A stretch of DNA of 64,000 nucleotides, from assembly GCF_023973825.1 (NCBI RefSeq), contig NC_090114.1:744001-808000 (forward strand), read 5' to 3'. Positions 35,151 to 50,390 of this stretch are shown here, piece after piece; the first letter of the stretch is position 1, and each line of letters begins with the position of its first letter. Made by a program: the position numbers and the translations under genes. The stretch comes from Plasmodium brasilianum. Lineage: Eukaryota; Apicomplexa; Aconoidasida; Haemosporida; Plasmodiidae. The notes under the pieces are model-generated. The model was given only the letters and a program-made list of their open reading frames with translations. It did not search any database and had not been told where the DNA came from.

Positions 35151-36464
35151 TTACGATGTCAACTTTTGCGTAATAATAGTGTCCAACAATTTTACACTTT
35201 CCAATGTTTTTTCATTTCTTTCTATTAACTTAAGAGGAAAGTCAAAAGAGAGTGAAAAATTAAAAGGTGTGTAACTATATACAAATTGAAATAAATCCTC
35301 GACTGTATGATGATGATTAAATTTTTGAGTAATTTTTTTCCCATTATATAATCTAATATGTAATGTTGTTACAGGTTTACTGTCATCTACGTTTATTTCT
35401 TTAATATCGTTTGTAGATGAGGACAATATTTTATTTATTTCTTCTTCACTCATACTTGCTCTATTAGCAGCTCCTAATTTTACACCTTGCCCTTTATATA
35501 ATACATCATCCCCTTTTCCTTTTGGATTGCTATATATTTGATTACTTTTATCTTTAATAGCAACATTCATTGTTTTATCCTTTCCTGATAATTCTTTAGG
35601 TAATATACCTGCTTCAATATTCTCCATAAATTTTTTATTTTCCTCTATTTCTAAATCACGAAATTCCCCATCATCTACTATAAATCCATTTTTATATAAT
35701 GTTATATGTCTACAATTTTCTGGTAATTTTGAACTAAAAAAACTTTGAACTAAATCATCGTCCGAGTTTTCCACTTCTAACCCACTGTTCTGACCTCCTG
35801 TGTAATGTGCAACTCGTTCTTTATTTTTCTTTTCATCTTTTCTTAAATCGCTCAGAGATCTGTGCAGGCAAAAGATGGGAAAATAAAAAAAAATAATAAA
35901 TAAATAAAAAAATAAAATAAAAAAACAAAAAAATAAAAAAATAAAAAAATAAAAAAATAAAAAAAAAATAATAATTTTCTGCCAGTTTTTTATGTACACG
36001 TTAATGTGTTTACATATATGCAAATGTACATATATACACATATACGTCGAACAACTGCGCGGTTCTGCGTGAAAAATACACACAGATGGGAATGCATTTC
36101 TTATTAAAAATGACTTGTTATGCTAATCGTAACACGAAACAAGCGTTACACTCATTTACATTTTGCTTTAATTCGACAAAAGCAACATGCTGCTAAAAAT
36201 TTATATATAATTTCTCTTAGCTTTATTTTATAAGAACAGTTATTTATGTACACATACGCATACCCACATACACATACACACATACACATACACACATACA
36301 CATACACACATACACATACACACACACATAAAGCATAAAACAATATGTACCCTTTTTATTATTCTCTTTTCGTTTTTTATAAATCATATGTTTATATTAC
36401 CCCTCAATTTGGCATTAATGCGTGCCTTTTCGAAAGAAAAATTGGGCACAAATATGTACATGTA

Positions 36465-36506
<42 letters not shown>

Positions 36507-36746
36507 ACATTTGTAAACTACAAAAGTACACATTTGTACACCAATGTATATGTTAAATTAGTACGTTCATGTAATATACATAAATATGCACATACATATA
36601 TACAAAACACACCACAACTTTAACTTAAAAAAACATAACTGCATTCCTTTTGAAAAGGAATAGTAAATGTTACGTATATTACTGCAGTCATCATGCTAAT
36701 ATAATTGTGTGTACATTATGAATATGTTATACCTTATGTTCGACAT
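35151..36746 (-). CDS. p47/NSFL1C-like SEP-UBX cofactor of CDC48
   Basis: Adaptor that recruits p97/CDC48 to membrane fusion or ubiquitin-linked substrates. Two exons. A 14-base first exon (36,733-36,746; MSNI plus two bases of an Arg codon) ends at a GTATAA donor. The 873-base intron ends in TTTTGCCTGCACAG. Exon 2 (35,151-35,859) continues 'RSLSDLRKDE'. Total 240 residues. SEP domain around 60-115 ('HITLYKNGFIVDDGEFRDL', then 'FMENIEAGILPKEL'). UBX domain from about 160 to the end ('LHIRLYNGKKITQKFNHHHT', then 'DFPLKLI'). No N-terminal UBA domain, unlike animal p47. The naive ORF begins inside the intron. Its natural partner is the cytosolic CDC48 rather than the apicoplast form at 3-7 kb. 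Confidence 0.88.
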
Positions 36747-37613
36747 GGTGCCAAAATTTTACTTAATTTCCTGCTTATTTAACTTTAAGAAATTTTGCGT
36801 TAATTTTTCAACAGCTATATTGAAAACTAGTTAATATTTTCACAAAAAATATATTATTTTTACAAAGATAATTGTTCTTCCTTAAATGGATTTAATTTAT
36901 CTTCGCTCCTTTATACACTCACTTATGTATATATATGTACATACGTAAATATATGTACATACGTATATATATGTACATACGTACGTATAATACGATACAA
37001 TATTTTTTATCATATAAAATTTAAACATCATTTAACATTTTTGAAAATAAATTGATGTACCTAAAGAGGCAATGAAATTCAAGCAAAACCCTATGCTTGT
37101 AAATATATATATATATATATATATATAAATATATGTATCACTTTTGTTTGTTTTTTTCCCCTTTTATGGAAACAATTGAAAATTCAAATTTTTATTTTCT
37201 TTTTTTTTACCTTTTTTTTTTCTATTTTTTTCCTATTTTTTTCTATTTTTTTCTATTTTTTTCCTCTTTTTACCTTTTTTTTTTCTATTTTTTCCTATTT
37301 TTTTTCCTTTTTTTTTTTCCTTTTTTTTCCCTTTTCTTTTTTTCCTTTTTTTTTCCTTTTTTTTCCTTTCTTTTTTCCTTTTTTTTCCTTTTTTTTTACT
37401 TTTTTTTTCCTTTCTTTTTCCTTTCTTTTTTTCCTATTTTTTTTTCCTTATTTTTCCTATTTTACTTATACATACATCAAATGTACATAAATATTTATTT
37501 ACATGTACATACGTGTATATATCAGTGCAAATTAATAGAAACCAAAAATTAGTAAAATCGTACGTGGAAAAAATTGCTCAATTCGCACTTACTAAAAAAT
37601 TTTGAGTATTGCA

Positions 37614-37765
37614 ATGCTTTATCTTTAACATATATGTTTTTATCTTTAATATATATTTTTTTATCTTTAACATATATTTTTTTATCTTTAATATATATTT
37701 TTTTATCATTAATATATATTTTTTTATCATTAATATATATTTTTTTATCTTTAACATACATTTAT
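37614..37765. repeat. 21-bp minisatellite, seven copies
   Basis: The unit TTTTTTATCTTTAATATATAT occurs about seven times with single-base differences. Open in several frames because 21 is divisible by three. Non-coding. Confidence 0.85.
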
Positions 37766-38310
37766 TTTGTATATTTAAAAAAATACACAATGGTACCGCA
37801 ATTTAGATCAACACAAGTATTTTTATGTAACATTATTTTTATGCACGATTAAAACCATTCTTCAAAAGGCGGGAAGAGTATTGTAGTACATGTAGAAAAA
37901 TTAAAAGCTTAGTTTTGTTGTTTACTTTTTGAAATTTACTCTCTCATAGGAATTTAAAAAATTGTCTTAACTTGTACATGTACGTATATATGTAAATATA
38001 TATGTACGTATATATAACACACATATATAAGCACGTATATGTAACACATGTATATATGCGCGTATATGTAACACATGTATATATTTGTGTATATTAAGTT
38101 TTAACTTTTCCCCCGCCAATGGCTGTAATATTTCAAGGAAAATTTGTAATGCTCTATATCTTTGGCGGAGAATGTTCATAAGGTGTAGTACTAACTTTTT
38201 CAACAGTTCAAAAGAAAAAAAAAAAATTAATGAACACTTGAACGAGTGAACAAATATATAAATACTAATACTGTAAAATTATATTTTACGAGTTTTACGC
38301 TTTTTTCCTC

Positions 38311-38395
38311 TCTCCTGTTTTTCCCGTTTTTTCCCGTTTTTTCCCGTTTTTCCCGTTTTTCCCGTTTTTCCCGTTTTTTCCCGTTTTTTCTACAA
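38311..38395. repeat. CCCGTTTTTT microsatellite
   Basis: About nine units of TTTCCCG(T)n of 9-10 bases. On the minus strand this is an A-rich GGG repeat. It is in the divergent promoter. Confidence 0.85.
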
Positions 38396-39652
38396 AATTA
38401 ATCAATGCGAGCAAAAGGAGCCATAAATTAGGAATTTACGAAAATTCTCCATGGCACATTTCACATGTCACTTTTTTTTATTTTTACATAATTAATGTTT
38501 TCTACATAGAATTTAAATACATTTAGGTAAAGTGAAAGAGTACAAATCGATAAGAAATTAGATAACTATTTGTAGACATATATTAAAAGGTTCACTTGAT
38601 AAATGCGAAAATAGAAATTATGAAAATTTTAAAGTTTGTTCCCATAATGTCGTTTTTTATGAGAATAAAAAAAAAAAAAAATGAACTTTTCAAAATAGTG
38701 AACTAATAAATTAAAATTCCAATTACACACACTTTTTTAAGAACTATCAAAAGGAAAAATTCACTTTAAAAATATGCAGAACTGAGAATATACATAATAT
38801 AAGCGCAAACGTATTTTATGTTTACTTAAATGTATATTATATATATATATATATTATTATATATATAATATATATATGTATATATATATATGTATGTGCA
38901 TATATATGTGTATATTTTTTTTTTTTTTTTTTTTTTTTTTGGCTAGTTACACCGTGGGGAAAAGGCATTCTCAAAAAAATAGCCAAATTTTTACTTTGAA
39001 CTTCATTTTTTTTTTTTTTTTTTTTTTCTTATATATATTAGTGTACATATATCAGTAGAAGGAAAAAAAAAAAAAAAAAAAAAAAAACATCTTTTTTTTT
39101 CCTTGACGAGTTATGTATAGATATATTTTTTAACTACAATAGGATTTATAAACATGATAAATTTTCCTTAATTTTTCATATGTAGGAGAATTGTGTGTTA
39201 AGAAGTGTTGTTGAACACAAGTGAAAAACATTTTGTGCTTTTTTTTCTTTTTTTTTGTTTATTTTATTTTTTTTGCATCGAATAATAAATATGTGCTTAG
39301 AAACGCTATTTACATAAATACAAAAATTTCACTATTCGATTTGTGAAATTTTTTTTCTCCACATATTTCCTTATTTAACTGAACGTTGTGTATTTTCAAA
39401 ATAAAGACCATCTGTATATTTGAAATTTATGAATTTGCATTTTCCAGACGTGTTAACTATTTTTTTTCTAGTTTTTTTTTTTTTTTTTTTTTTGTTCTTT
39501 CTGCGATTTTTGAGCTATTTGTGCTTTTTTTGGTTTTGTTTAGTTTTGTTTTTTTTTCCTTTTTTTTCGTTTTAATCAGCTAAAATAATCAAAAAGCTCA
39601 ATTTTTAAGTCACAATGAGCTGAACAGATCATGCAAAAAAAAAAAAAAAAAA

Positions 39653-39687
<35 letters not shown>

Positions 39688-40431
39688 CATGTATACATAG
39701 GTACTTACGTTTATAATTACACATCAGTGAAATGCAGGTTTCATGATGCGTTACAACTAATGTATAAACAAATTAACAACATCAGAAAAAATCCAAACTA
39801 TTTTTTTTAAAATGTAGAAATCATGGAATTACGTTATATTTAACTTTATGATGAATTTATTTATACTAATGGTGTCTATTACATGTCACCATGAAATTTA
39901 GCTAACCATTTTCTCTATTTTCACTCCATTCCTTACTTTGTTTTCTTCTTTTTCTTTTTCTTTTTCTTTTTCCTTTTTTTTTTTTATTTTTTTTTTTATT
40001 ATTATCATTTCATATTTTTTGCTCAAGTTTATGAACATTTTAACTGGCATTTTTGGAAACTTATACACGAAACGAACAAGTAGTAACTAAGCCAAATATT
40101 ATGTGCAAGCTTTTTTAACATGTTTTAAAAATAAAAAAGTGTCCAACTTTTGCCCTTAAAGACAATTGCAAAATTATGCATTTATATATACATATATATA
40201 TTTCATAAACTGCATGAGTTTTCCAAATGCTGCTAAACTTTTTGTTGTTTTATGTGATTGAAGTGTTGTGGTACTCATTTTTAGACTTGTTTATTTATTT
40301 TTTTTTTTTTTCCCAAAAATTCATGTGGAAAGAGAAAATTTACAAAAACTTTTACACAACAGTGAGACGTTTACTTAGCTAGAATTTTTTTTTCGAGAAT
40401 TAGAAAAAAAAAAAATATTTCCGTCTCCTAC

Positions 40432-40433
40432 TC

Positions 40434-40480
<47 letters not shown>

Positions 40481-40511
40481 GTTATTATTATTATTATTAT
40501 TATTATTTTAT
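40432..40511. repeat. (TTA)n trinucleotide run
   Basis: About 25 TTA triplets with one GTT interruption, ~235 bp before the plasmepsin X ATG. Confidence 0.9.
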
Positions 40512-40718
40512 TTTATTTTTTTTTATTTTTTTTTATTTTATTTTTTTTACATTAACCACGACTTGTTCTCATGTAGTCCAGGTTCCTACAAAATAAAAAA
40601 AAAAAAAATATATAAAAACAAAAGGAGAACAAAGCAAATAAAAGAAAATAAAACTAATTAAAATTAAGTATAATAAAGCAGTTCAATATATAGCAAAAAT
40701 AACGAAACCGCAATATAG

Positions 40719-42650
<1,932 letters not shown>

Positions 42651-43460
42651 CAGAACTAGCGCAGATGGAACTGCAGAAGGGGCAGCACAATTAAGATAGC
42701 ACGAAAGGGGATGATACTATTAGTGTGCACAATGGATGCGCTTTTGAGTGCGCGCTGGAATATACATGGGATTATATGTATGCCAACTTGTCCAGTAAAG
42801 CAGTGTATACAGCGTGGTAATCTTGTGCGTTATTGCATTTATTTTATTAAACATATTTTGAAAAGAAACTAACACTGAAGGGAAGGTACACCCAAAAAGG
42901 AAGCATATTTTAATCAATCAGACGTGAATACTATGAGCATAAATCGGGGAATAAATCGGTGCGTACATGTTCAGGTACGCCTATATAAGCGGAAGGAGGG
43001 AACGACTACAAATAATAAAACATTATCATCATATACAAATATATACATGGGAAGAGCGAGACTCGTGTTGAGGAAACGTGAAGGGTGTTAGAACATGCAT
43101 TATAAAGAGGGCATAATATATGCGTCATTTGTTTTTGTAAAATTGAAAAAGAGAAGAAAGAAGGGGCATGGAAAGCATTTGAATCGTCTGAAAGGGGGAA
43201 GGGTGGGGGAGAATTTCTTTTCCGATCCGTATGCTTGCTCGCGTACGCTTATGTTTCTTTACCTATTGATCCGTTTACACACTCTTCTATGTATTACTTT
43301 CCTTTTTTTCGTTTACCATTAAAGTGAAATTCTCTGCATTCCTAAATACAAATCGTCCATTTATGTTTAGCATTCTGCAACTTGCCCTTTTCCCCCCTTC
43401 ATAATCCTGTGATTATGGAATATGTTTACTCCTACATATATACGTATATATATATAATAA

Positions 43461-43493
<33 letters not shown>

Positions 43494-43659
43494 TATATAT
43501 ATATATATAGGTATAAGCAGTATGCATATATTACGTATATACGTAACCTTATTATTAATTTTTCTATTTAGCCTCATTTTGTTGATGTCACCTACCCTTG
43601 ATTCATCCTTCCTTACACTTCACCATCTTATTAATGTTTCTTATAACCCTATTTTATTT

Positions 43660-43906
43660 ATTCGGTTATTTATTCGGTTATTTATTCGGTTATTTATTCG
43701 GTTATTTATTTGGTTATTTATTCGGTTATTTATTCGGTTATTTATTCTCATATCTATTTGGTTATTTATTCTCATATCTATTCGGTTATTTATTCTCATA
43801 TCTATTCGGTTATTTATTCTCATATCTATTCGGTTATTTATTCTCATATCTATTCGGTTATTTATTCTCATATCTATTCGGTTATTTATTCTCATATCTA
43901 TTCGCC
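43660..43906. repeat. 12/24-bp minisatellite (TCGGTTATTTAT ± TCTCATATCTAT)
   Basis: It starts as a 12-base repeat TTATTTATTCGG and becomes a 24-base unit alternating with TCTCATATCTAT, about 15 sub-units in all. Reads as Leu-Phe-Ile-Arg in false frames. Confidence 0.88.
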
Positions 43907-44337
43907 TATTTATTTATTTTCCTTCAACGTTTGTTAAATGCAAATGAAACGAACCATTTAATTAAACTGAATTTTTTTTTTTTTTTTTTTTTTTTAAATA
44001 TCTACTAAAAATGTAAAAATTATTCCAAATTGGTTTGGAAAATGTACAGGGTGCTTCGTCTGTATGGGGCATTTTATATATACTTATTAAAATATATTTG
44101 TACTTACACATGTGTGCGTACATATATATATGTGTATATACATATATATGTGTATGCCCTGATGACCATGTTAAAAGATGCATAAGCTGCGGCTTACGTA
44201 ACGGCAGTCAGTGTTTTATCTTCTTTGAAGTTTTTCCTTTTTTTTTATAACCCTTATTAGGCCATGAAAATAGGAGTATATATTATAATTTTATAATATT
44301 TTTATTAAGTATAATTCTTCACACACAAAAAAAATTG

Positions 44338-44410
44338 ACGAAATGAGGAAATAACGAAATAACGAAATGGCGAAATTGCGAAATTGCAAAATTGCGAAAT
44401 TGCGAAATAA
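44338..44410. repeat. 8-9-bp repeat (GAAATTGC / GAAATAAC)
   Basis: Eight or nine short tandem units built on GAAAT. It lies in the convergent intergenic region. Confidence 0.75.
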
Positions 44411-44821
44411 ATTTACGCAAAATGAAACGATTAAACCAAAAGACATATATTACATTTCGTAAAAAAAATTAGAAGACCAACTGGAGGTAATCTGTTGTAA
44501 CAATACGTGTCCAAGCACAAATATAGGACAGTTTTTTCTATTATCAAAAAATGCGTAAAAAAAAAATAAATCATATAGCAAAAATGGCTAGAAAAAAAAA
44601 AAAATAATAATAATAATAATAATAAAAATAACAAATAAATGAATAAATAAGTAAATAAGTAAATAAATTTATAAATATGTATCAAATAAATGTATGTATA
44701 AACAAAGTTGCATGCGGGGGAGGGGAAACATATGAGTTTGTAACTAATGAGTTATTACGCGATTTCATATGCGACATTTTACGCACATTTTTGCCTATAT
44801 TTTTGTGCGCATTTATGTTTT

Positions 44822-44990
44822 AGCGTTTTAACCTCTTAACGTTTTAACCTCTTAACGTTTTAAGCTCTTAACGTTTTAACCTCTTAACGTTTTAACCTCT
44901 TAACGTTTTAACCTCTTAACGTTTTAACCTCTCAACGTTTTAACCTCTCAACGTTTTAACCTCTTAACGTTTTAACGTCTTCATGTATTT
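44822..44990. repeat. 16-bp minisatellite (AACGTTTTAACCTCTT), about ten copies
   Basis: Near-identical 16-base units each contain the palindromic AACGTT. It is in the 3' flank of AP-3 delta. Same unit length as the minisatellite upstream of CDC48 but an unrelated sequence. Confidence 0.9.
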
Positions 44991-45114
44991 ATGTCTTAAC
45001 TATTTTGTGCTTTTTTTTTTCTTTTTTTTCTTTTTTTTCTTTTTCTTCCTTTCGCGTCAAACGTATGTCCCGCTTCCGATTAAACATTCGACTGCTCACC
45101 CGTTCATTCGCTTA

Positions 45115-45410
45115 TCATTGCAAAAAGAGATGATCTATTTTCAATTTTTGCGAAAAAAGTTTGATTATGTAGAAGTCCAAAAGGTCCAGCACATGTGTAC
45201 ATTCCTCTTCAGAGTCATTCAACACTTTTATTTTCGCATCAACATCGTAAAAACAAAAACCGCCTTTTTCTTCTTTTAGCTTATGTTCCAGGTTTATCAG
45301 TATTATCACTATGTCTGGAAAATGAACATGATAACAGTACAAAAAAAATAAAATAAAATAATAATAATAATAATATAAATTTATATAAATATAAATAAAT
45401 AAATAAATAA

Positions 45411-45445
<35 letters not shown>

Positions 45446-45856
45446 TATTTTTTTTTCCATGGTATGAAAACACACATATGCATGCCGTATACGGAACAAT
45501 AAAAGTAGCTTGGATGAAATGACGTAGACTATAGGATAAATTATAACTAATACGTAAGGTGGGTATACCTTGTGAAATACTTCTGAACATGCAATTTTTT
45601 GCGCAATAGATTACACGAAAATTATCCAATTTATTATTCGTTTGCAAATTAAAAAATATATTCTTCATGTTAAAAAAGAAAATATTTAAATACTCTGACA
45701 GAAATACAAACGCGCTGAAGAGAAATTTGTTTATAGATTCCTTCTCTTTCAACTTAATCTCATAAGGGACTTTCTTCATTCTTCCTTTTTTCTTATCAAC
45801 CTGAAGGAAGGGGAAGCACATGTACATGTGCGTGTAGGTATGCATGAGTGTGTTTG

Positions 45857-45899
<43 letters not shown>

Positions 45900-47766
45900 A
45901 TAAGATCGTATGGACATATGTACGTGCGTGTGAAAAATCTACTTCTCAGCTTAACTTACACTTTTGAACTCATCCACGGACAAATGCAGTGGTTGCATGT
46001 GCACATAAGGAATGTTTACATTGCTGTGTTCATAATTTTTGGATGCGTAAAAATAGTTATATGCTATCTTAATATGCGGGAAATGTTTTCCAAATTTCAG
46101 GGAAATTAATAAATTCTTCACAACCTTTTCTACGTTTGTAATTTGTTTAAAGGATGCAGAGTCTTCTATCCTGCCACTGTTATTATGGCAGCCTTTTGAA
46201 GAGTAATCTTTTCCATCTTTCTCATCCTTGCCAACTTCATCATCTTTTCCAACTTCATCATCTTTTCCAACTTCGTCATCTTTTCCAACTTCGCCATCTT
46301 TTCCAACTTCATCATCTTTTCGAACTTCGCCATCTTTTCGAACTTCGTCATATTTTCCAACTTCGCCATCTTTTCCAACTTCGCCATCTTTTCCAACTTC
46401 ATCATCTTTTCGAACTTCGCCATCTTTTCCAACTTCGTCATATTTTCCATTTTTATCATCTAATTGGTCAACTGCCTCCTTCGTGTTTATTTTATAAATA
46501 ATATTCTTCTGATCATCAATAAAAGAAAAGTCTTCATCATACGTGTTAATTACTAAATCGTGTGCTGCAACATCGTGCGGACTATACAAGGTAAAATTAT
46601 CAAGAGTGAAACTCGAATCTTTTAATTTAAAATATAACAGAAGTGATAAGTCTTTATCCGTAAGGAAAACCTTAAAATATAATTTGACATGTCTATTTTC
46701 ATGTATTAAAAAAAAATGATTTTTCTTCTTCCATTTGTTGCAGCACTGTCTAAGCTTTTGTACAAATTGGTTTAGTTCCTCCTCCGAGTTACTGCCGAGC
46801 AAAGGTTTGTGGTCATCATCGTGTCCACTACTTCTTCTGCTTCCACTGGTAGTATAACTTTTATTTATATTCCCATTCTTGTTTCCATTCACATGTTCTT
46901 CCTTGCTGCTTGTTGGGTTTGTTTTTTGGAAAGGGGTTTGCCTACTGTATTCCCCCCTTTCACTCTTCTGTTCACACATGCCACTAGTACCGCTAACATA
47001 GGTAGACCGGGTTATACTACTCCCATCCAAGAAGAAGGAGTCGTCATACTTGAAGGGTATGTCGAAGTTGAAGGTTTGATTGTAGTCCTTTAACTCCAGA
47101 AGGCCAGTAAAGTAGTTATAAAAATTAAAGGAATCCCCCTGCTTCCTATTATTAAAAAGAACTAAAATATTTCTTAGCATAAGACACTTATCCAAATTGA
47201 TTATATCATTTTTTTTATATATCAAATAATTAATATGCTTTTCTAATTTTTTAAAATATACAAGTAAATCATAATTAATTTTATACTGATAAAAAAAGAT
47301 ATAAATTTTTGTTATATTCCATAAAATACTACTTGAACTAAAATGCGTAAAAAATATGTAGAGAGAAAAAAAAAAAATTTTTAAAAAATCAGTATTTTTA
47401 AATTCTTTTATTTTATCATACGTTTCTTCAATATATATACTAATAAAATAAATTACATATTCGAAAGAAGCTATATTAATACGATGAATGGGTTTGTAGC
47501 TAATTCTTTCCCTGTCATGATGGATTTTATCGTAAATATTTAATATTACAATTATGTATTCAAATATATCATATTTGTCAACTGTATCAAATGAATTGAA
47601 ATTTTTCTTAAAATCGAATATATCTTTTTCTATTGCAGCATCGTGATCTTCTTCAACATGCGTTCCATTATATTCCACTCGGTGCGATTTCATTTTCCCC
47701 TTCACCTCGTCCTTTTGTGTTCCTCGCTTGTTGTCCTTGTCATTATCGACTTTGTTGTACTCACCA

Positions 47767-47800
<34 letters not shown>

Positions 47801-50390
47801 CTTCGATAATGCAAGACTGCTGTGTTACACCCCCTCCGTCGGAATCTTCCGTCGAGCTGCATTTCTTGTTCATCTTGTTGACATGTATTTCCTCAACTAT
47901 ACCTTCTGCAGCATTAGTATCACTTGTGCATAGGGATGATATATTATTAGGACATGTTGTCATGCGATCATTTCTACCTTCATCCATAGAAAAAGTAGAG
48001 TTCAGGTACAGATTTGAATGGCTCCCATATTTTATTCTATTCATATTTGTTACTTGGCATAATTGATTATTAAGACTTATATTATGTGAGTGTGGTAGTG
48101 CATTACGTAAAGTTCTTTTCATTATAGCAACAGCATAAGTAATAATATAGATTGAACTCAAAAAATTGGTTGTGATGTGAGTACTTGTTAACTCTTTATT
48201 TATTTGCAAAACTTGACTTAGTACTTGTAACTCTTTTGTATGGTTCTTAAGGCACAAAATAAAAAATAAAATAAAAATATATAAATTCATATTCTCTATA
48301 TTATTTATATTCTTATCTCCAAAATTTAATATCACATTAATATATTCATCTAAAAAATTTTGATCCATATTATTATAAAGATATACAAGAATGTCATACA
48401 CTATATTGTTAAAATTCTTTTTGTTTATCAAGTAATAAAGTATGTTTAACAAGTTCTTTCTTATTGTACAATCCTTCTGGTAAAAATTTTTTAAAATATT
48501 ATTTGACAAGTCATTCAACAAGTTATACTTCACAAAGGACTCATATAAATCTGGAATTATAAAGATGCACTTATACAGCTTTGTTGTTACATATACTATG
48601 TTTTTATCTTCACTGAAAAAATACTTCAACAAATGGACAAAACAATGGTACAAGAATCTATCGAAGTAGTTCGTGCAATCGCTTCCACGATGGACAGCCG
48701 TTTCATCAAGGCAGCGACTGTTCCCACGGATGATGCTACCACTATCGATGCCTTTCCTCCCACTGTGTTCTTCATGCACTAGTGTTTCCTCCACTTGTTC
48801 CTTTTTATCATTACTACCCTCCTCTTTGCACCTATCCAAAGGAGTTACCATTTCTTCGGCACTACTACTTCTAACATTGTCAAGACCACTCTTGCTTACG
48901 TTTTTATTCCCTGTGTTCATAACAGGCCTCTGAACACTCAGAGGGGAAGCTGTGCCTACATATCTATCTATGTTCACCTCAACATTGTACTCTTTTTTAT
49001 AATTAAAAAGAATAAACTCGAAACATTCGTAAGACACACTTTTTGCTTTATTTGTGTAAAATATGTGAATAATTAATGAAAGGAATTTCTTATATATTCT
49101 GTTTTCATATTTTATTAACTTGTTCATAAATTTAATTATCTTTATCAGCTTCCAATTATCTATTAAATGTAACCTCTCATTTAAAATGTTATAAATGAAC
49201 GGAATAAACGACAAAAATTTCTTCAAATATGTTGAAACTGTATGTCCCTTGTGTATGCTATCATCTCTTTTGTATGTCCCGTTTTTACATGATGTACTGT
49301 TATTATATCCTCCCTTTTCTGATTGTTCCTCCCCTATTATAGATTTCTTTTTAACCCCATTTTCACCTGCACATGTCAGATCATTTTTTTCCAAAGTACA
49401 AAAAATTTCAGCTAAAATATTAATAATTAAACAACAAAGAGAAGTGTTATTTCTGAATTTGTAGTTTGCCTGATCATTGGTTAGCTTATCATATGATGTA
49501 CTTCCATTGTTATAAAGAAGAATAAAATGTTTTTTAATATAATCAAAAAATATATGTAAAATTTCAAAATTGCACACAACCAATTTGTAAAAACTTATAA
49601 TTGTTTTTTTCTGAACATACAGGCAAGAATTATTTAATAACAAAAATATATCACTGTATAAATTAGTGCTCATAATATCTGTGCATACGTTACTTACACT
49701 GTTAAGGATTAAAACAGTGTTATATATTTTAAAGTCTTTTGCTGTACTTTGTCCTTGCGTGAAATGGCTCCTTCCACTTTCTGTTGCACTATTACCACAG
49801 TGCCCACTACCACTACAATTGTTCATGCTATTACTACATACAACATGGTTACTGCCACTATCATTGCAGCAGGAATCAATTGCGCCAACATGATTATTGC
49901 AGATGTTTTTGTTACCTCCTCCAGTGAGTAAGCTAATATTTTCCTTAATAATTGTATTTCCAAAGCTGGATAAGGACTGAAGGACGGACGCCTTGGAATT
50001 ATGTTCAACATTTGATATTCCCTCTTTGTATAACTCTTTTTTGAATAAATTAATTGAAAGAAATATGATATCATCATTGTCTGTTATGCTATTTAGAAAA
50101 AAAAAACCTCTTCTTTTTAAAACGTATTTATTACATGTTAATAACTCGATAACTGAAAAATTGTGCTCTTTATCTATTTTCCTTCCAAACATTTGTAAAT
50201 ACAATAATTTTAATAAAATAAATGATTTTTCCTTAATAATAGAATTGTTCAAACCAAATATCGTTTCATGTTGTTTCTTCTTTTCAACTTCTTTTAAACT
50301 GCTTATACATATTTGATAGTTTCTCTCGACATTTTTTATGTTGTCATCTCTTTTTATATCTTTTATTAATTCAATAAATGACGTGTTCAT
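45115..50390 (-). CDS. AP3D: AP-3 complex subunit delta (adaptin)
   Basis: Large adaptin of the AP-3 coat, which sorts cargo from Golgi/endosomes to lysosome-like organelles. Three exons: 45,960-50,390, 45,569-45,800 and 45,115-45,314 (phases 0 and 1; donors GTAAGT and GTATAC, acceptors CTTCCTTCAG and TTTTCCAG). About 1,620 residues. The N-terminal solenoid starts 'TSFIELIKDIKRDDN' and 'KSFILLKLLYLQMFGRKID', which fit delta/gamma adaptin openings, with HEAT-type helices to ~1,050. A charged low-complexity hinge follows. Near the end of exon 1 is an 18-base repeat encoding 'EVGKDD' units (46,216-46,450). An uninterrupted A32 tract (47,769-47,800) encodes a Lys run and keeps frame. The ORF stays open upstream through a polypyrimidine repeat. 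I start at ATG 50,390, but a small 5' exon is possible. Confidence 0.82.

Larger units (their letters stand above)
42651..45114. other. Convergent intergenic region
   Basis: Between plasmepsin X and AP-3 delta 3' ends. The first ~650 bases are less AT-rich and are probably plasmepsin X 3' UTR; they include a perfect 6-bp-stem hairpin (42,961-42,980, GCGTAC/GTACGC). The rest is repeats (listed), TA runs (43,449-43,509) and T tracts. No gene supported. Confidence 0.6.

Noticed and set aside
44822..44990. Regular 16-bp repeats considered as a CRISPR-like array
   Set aside because: Units are directly adjacent with no spacers, and the genome is eukaryotic. It is a minisatellite.
45381..45917. Stand-alone 178-codon minus-strand ORF
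   Set aside because: It is AP-3 delta exon 2 plus flanking intron sequence, not a separate gene.
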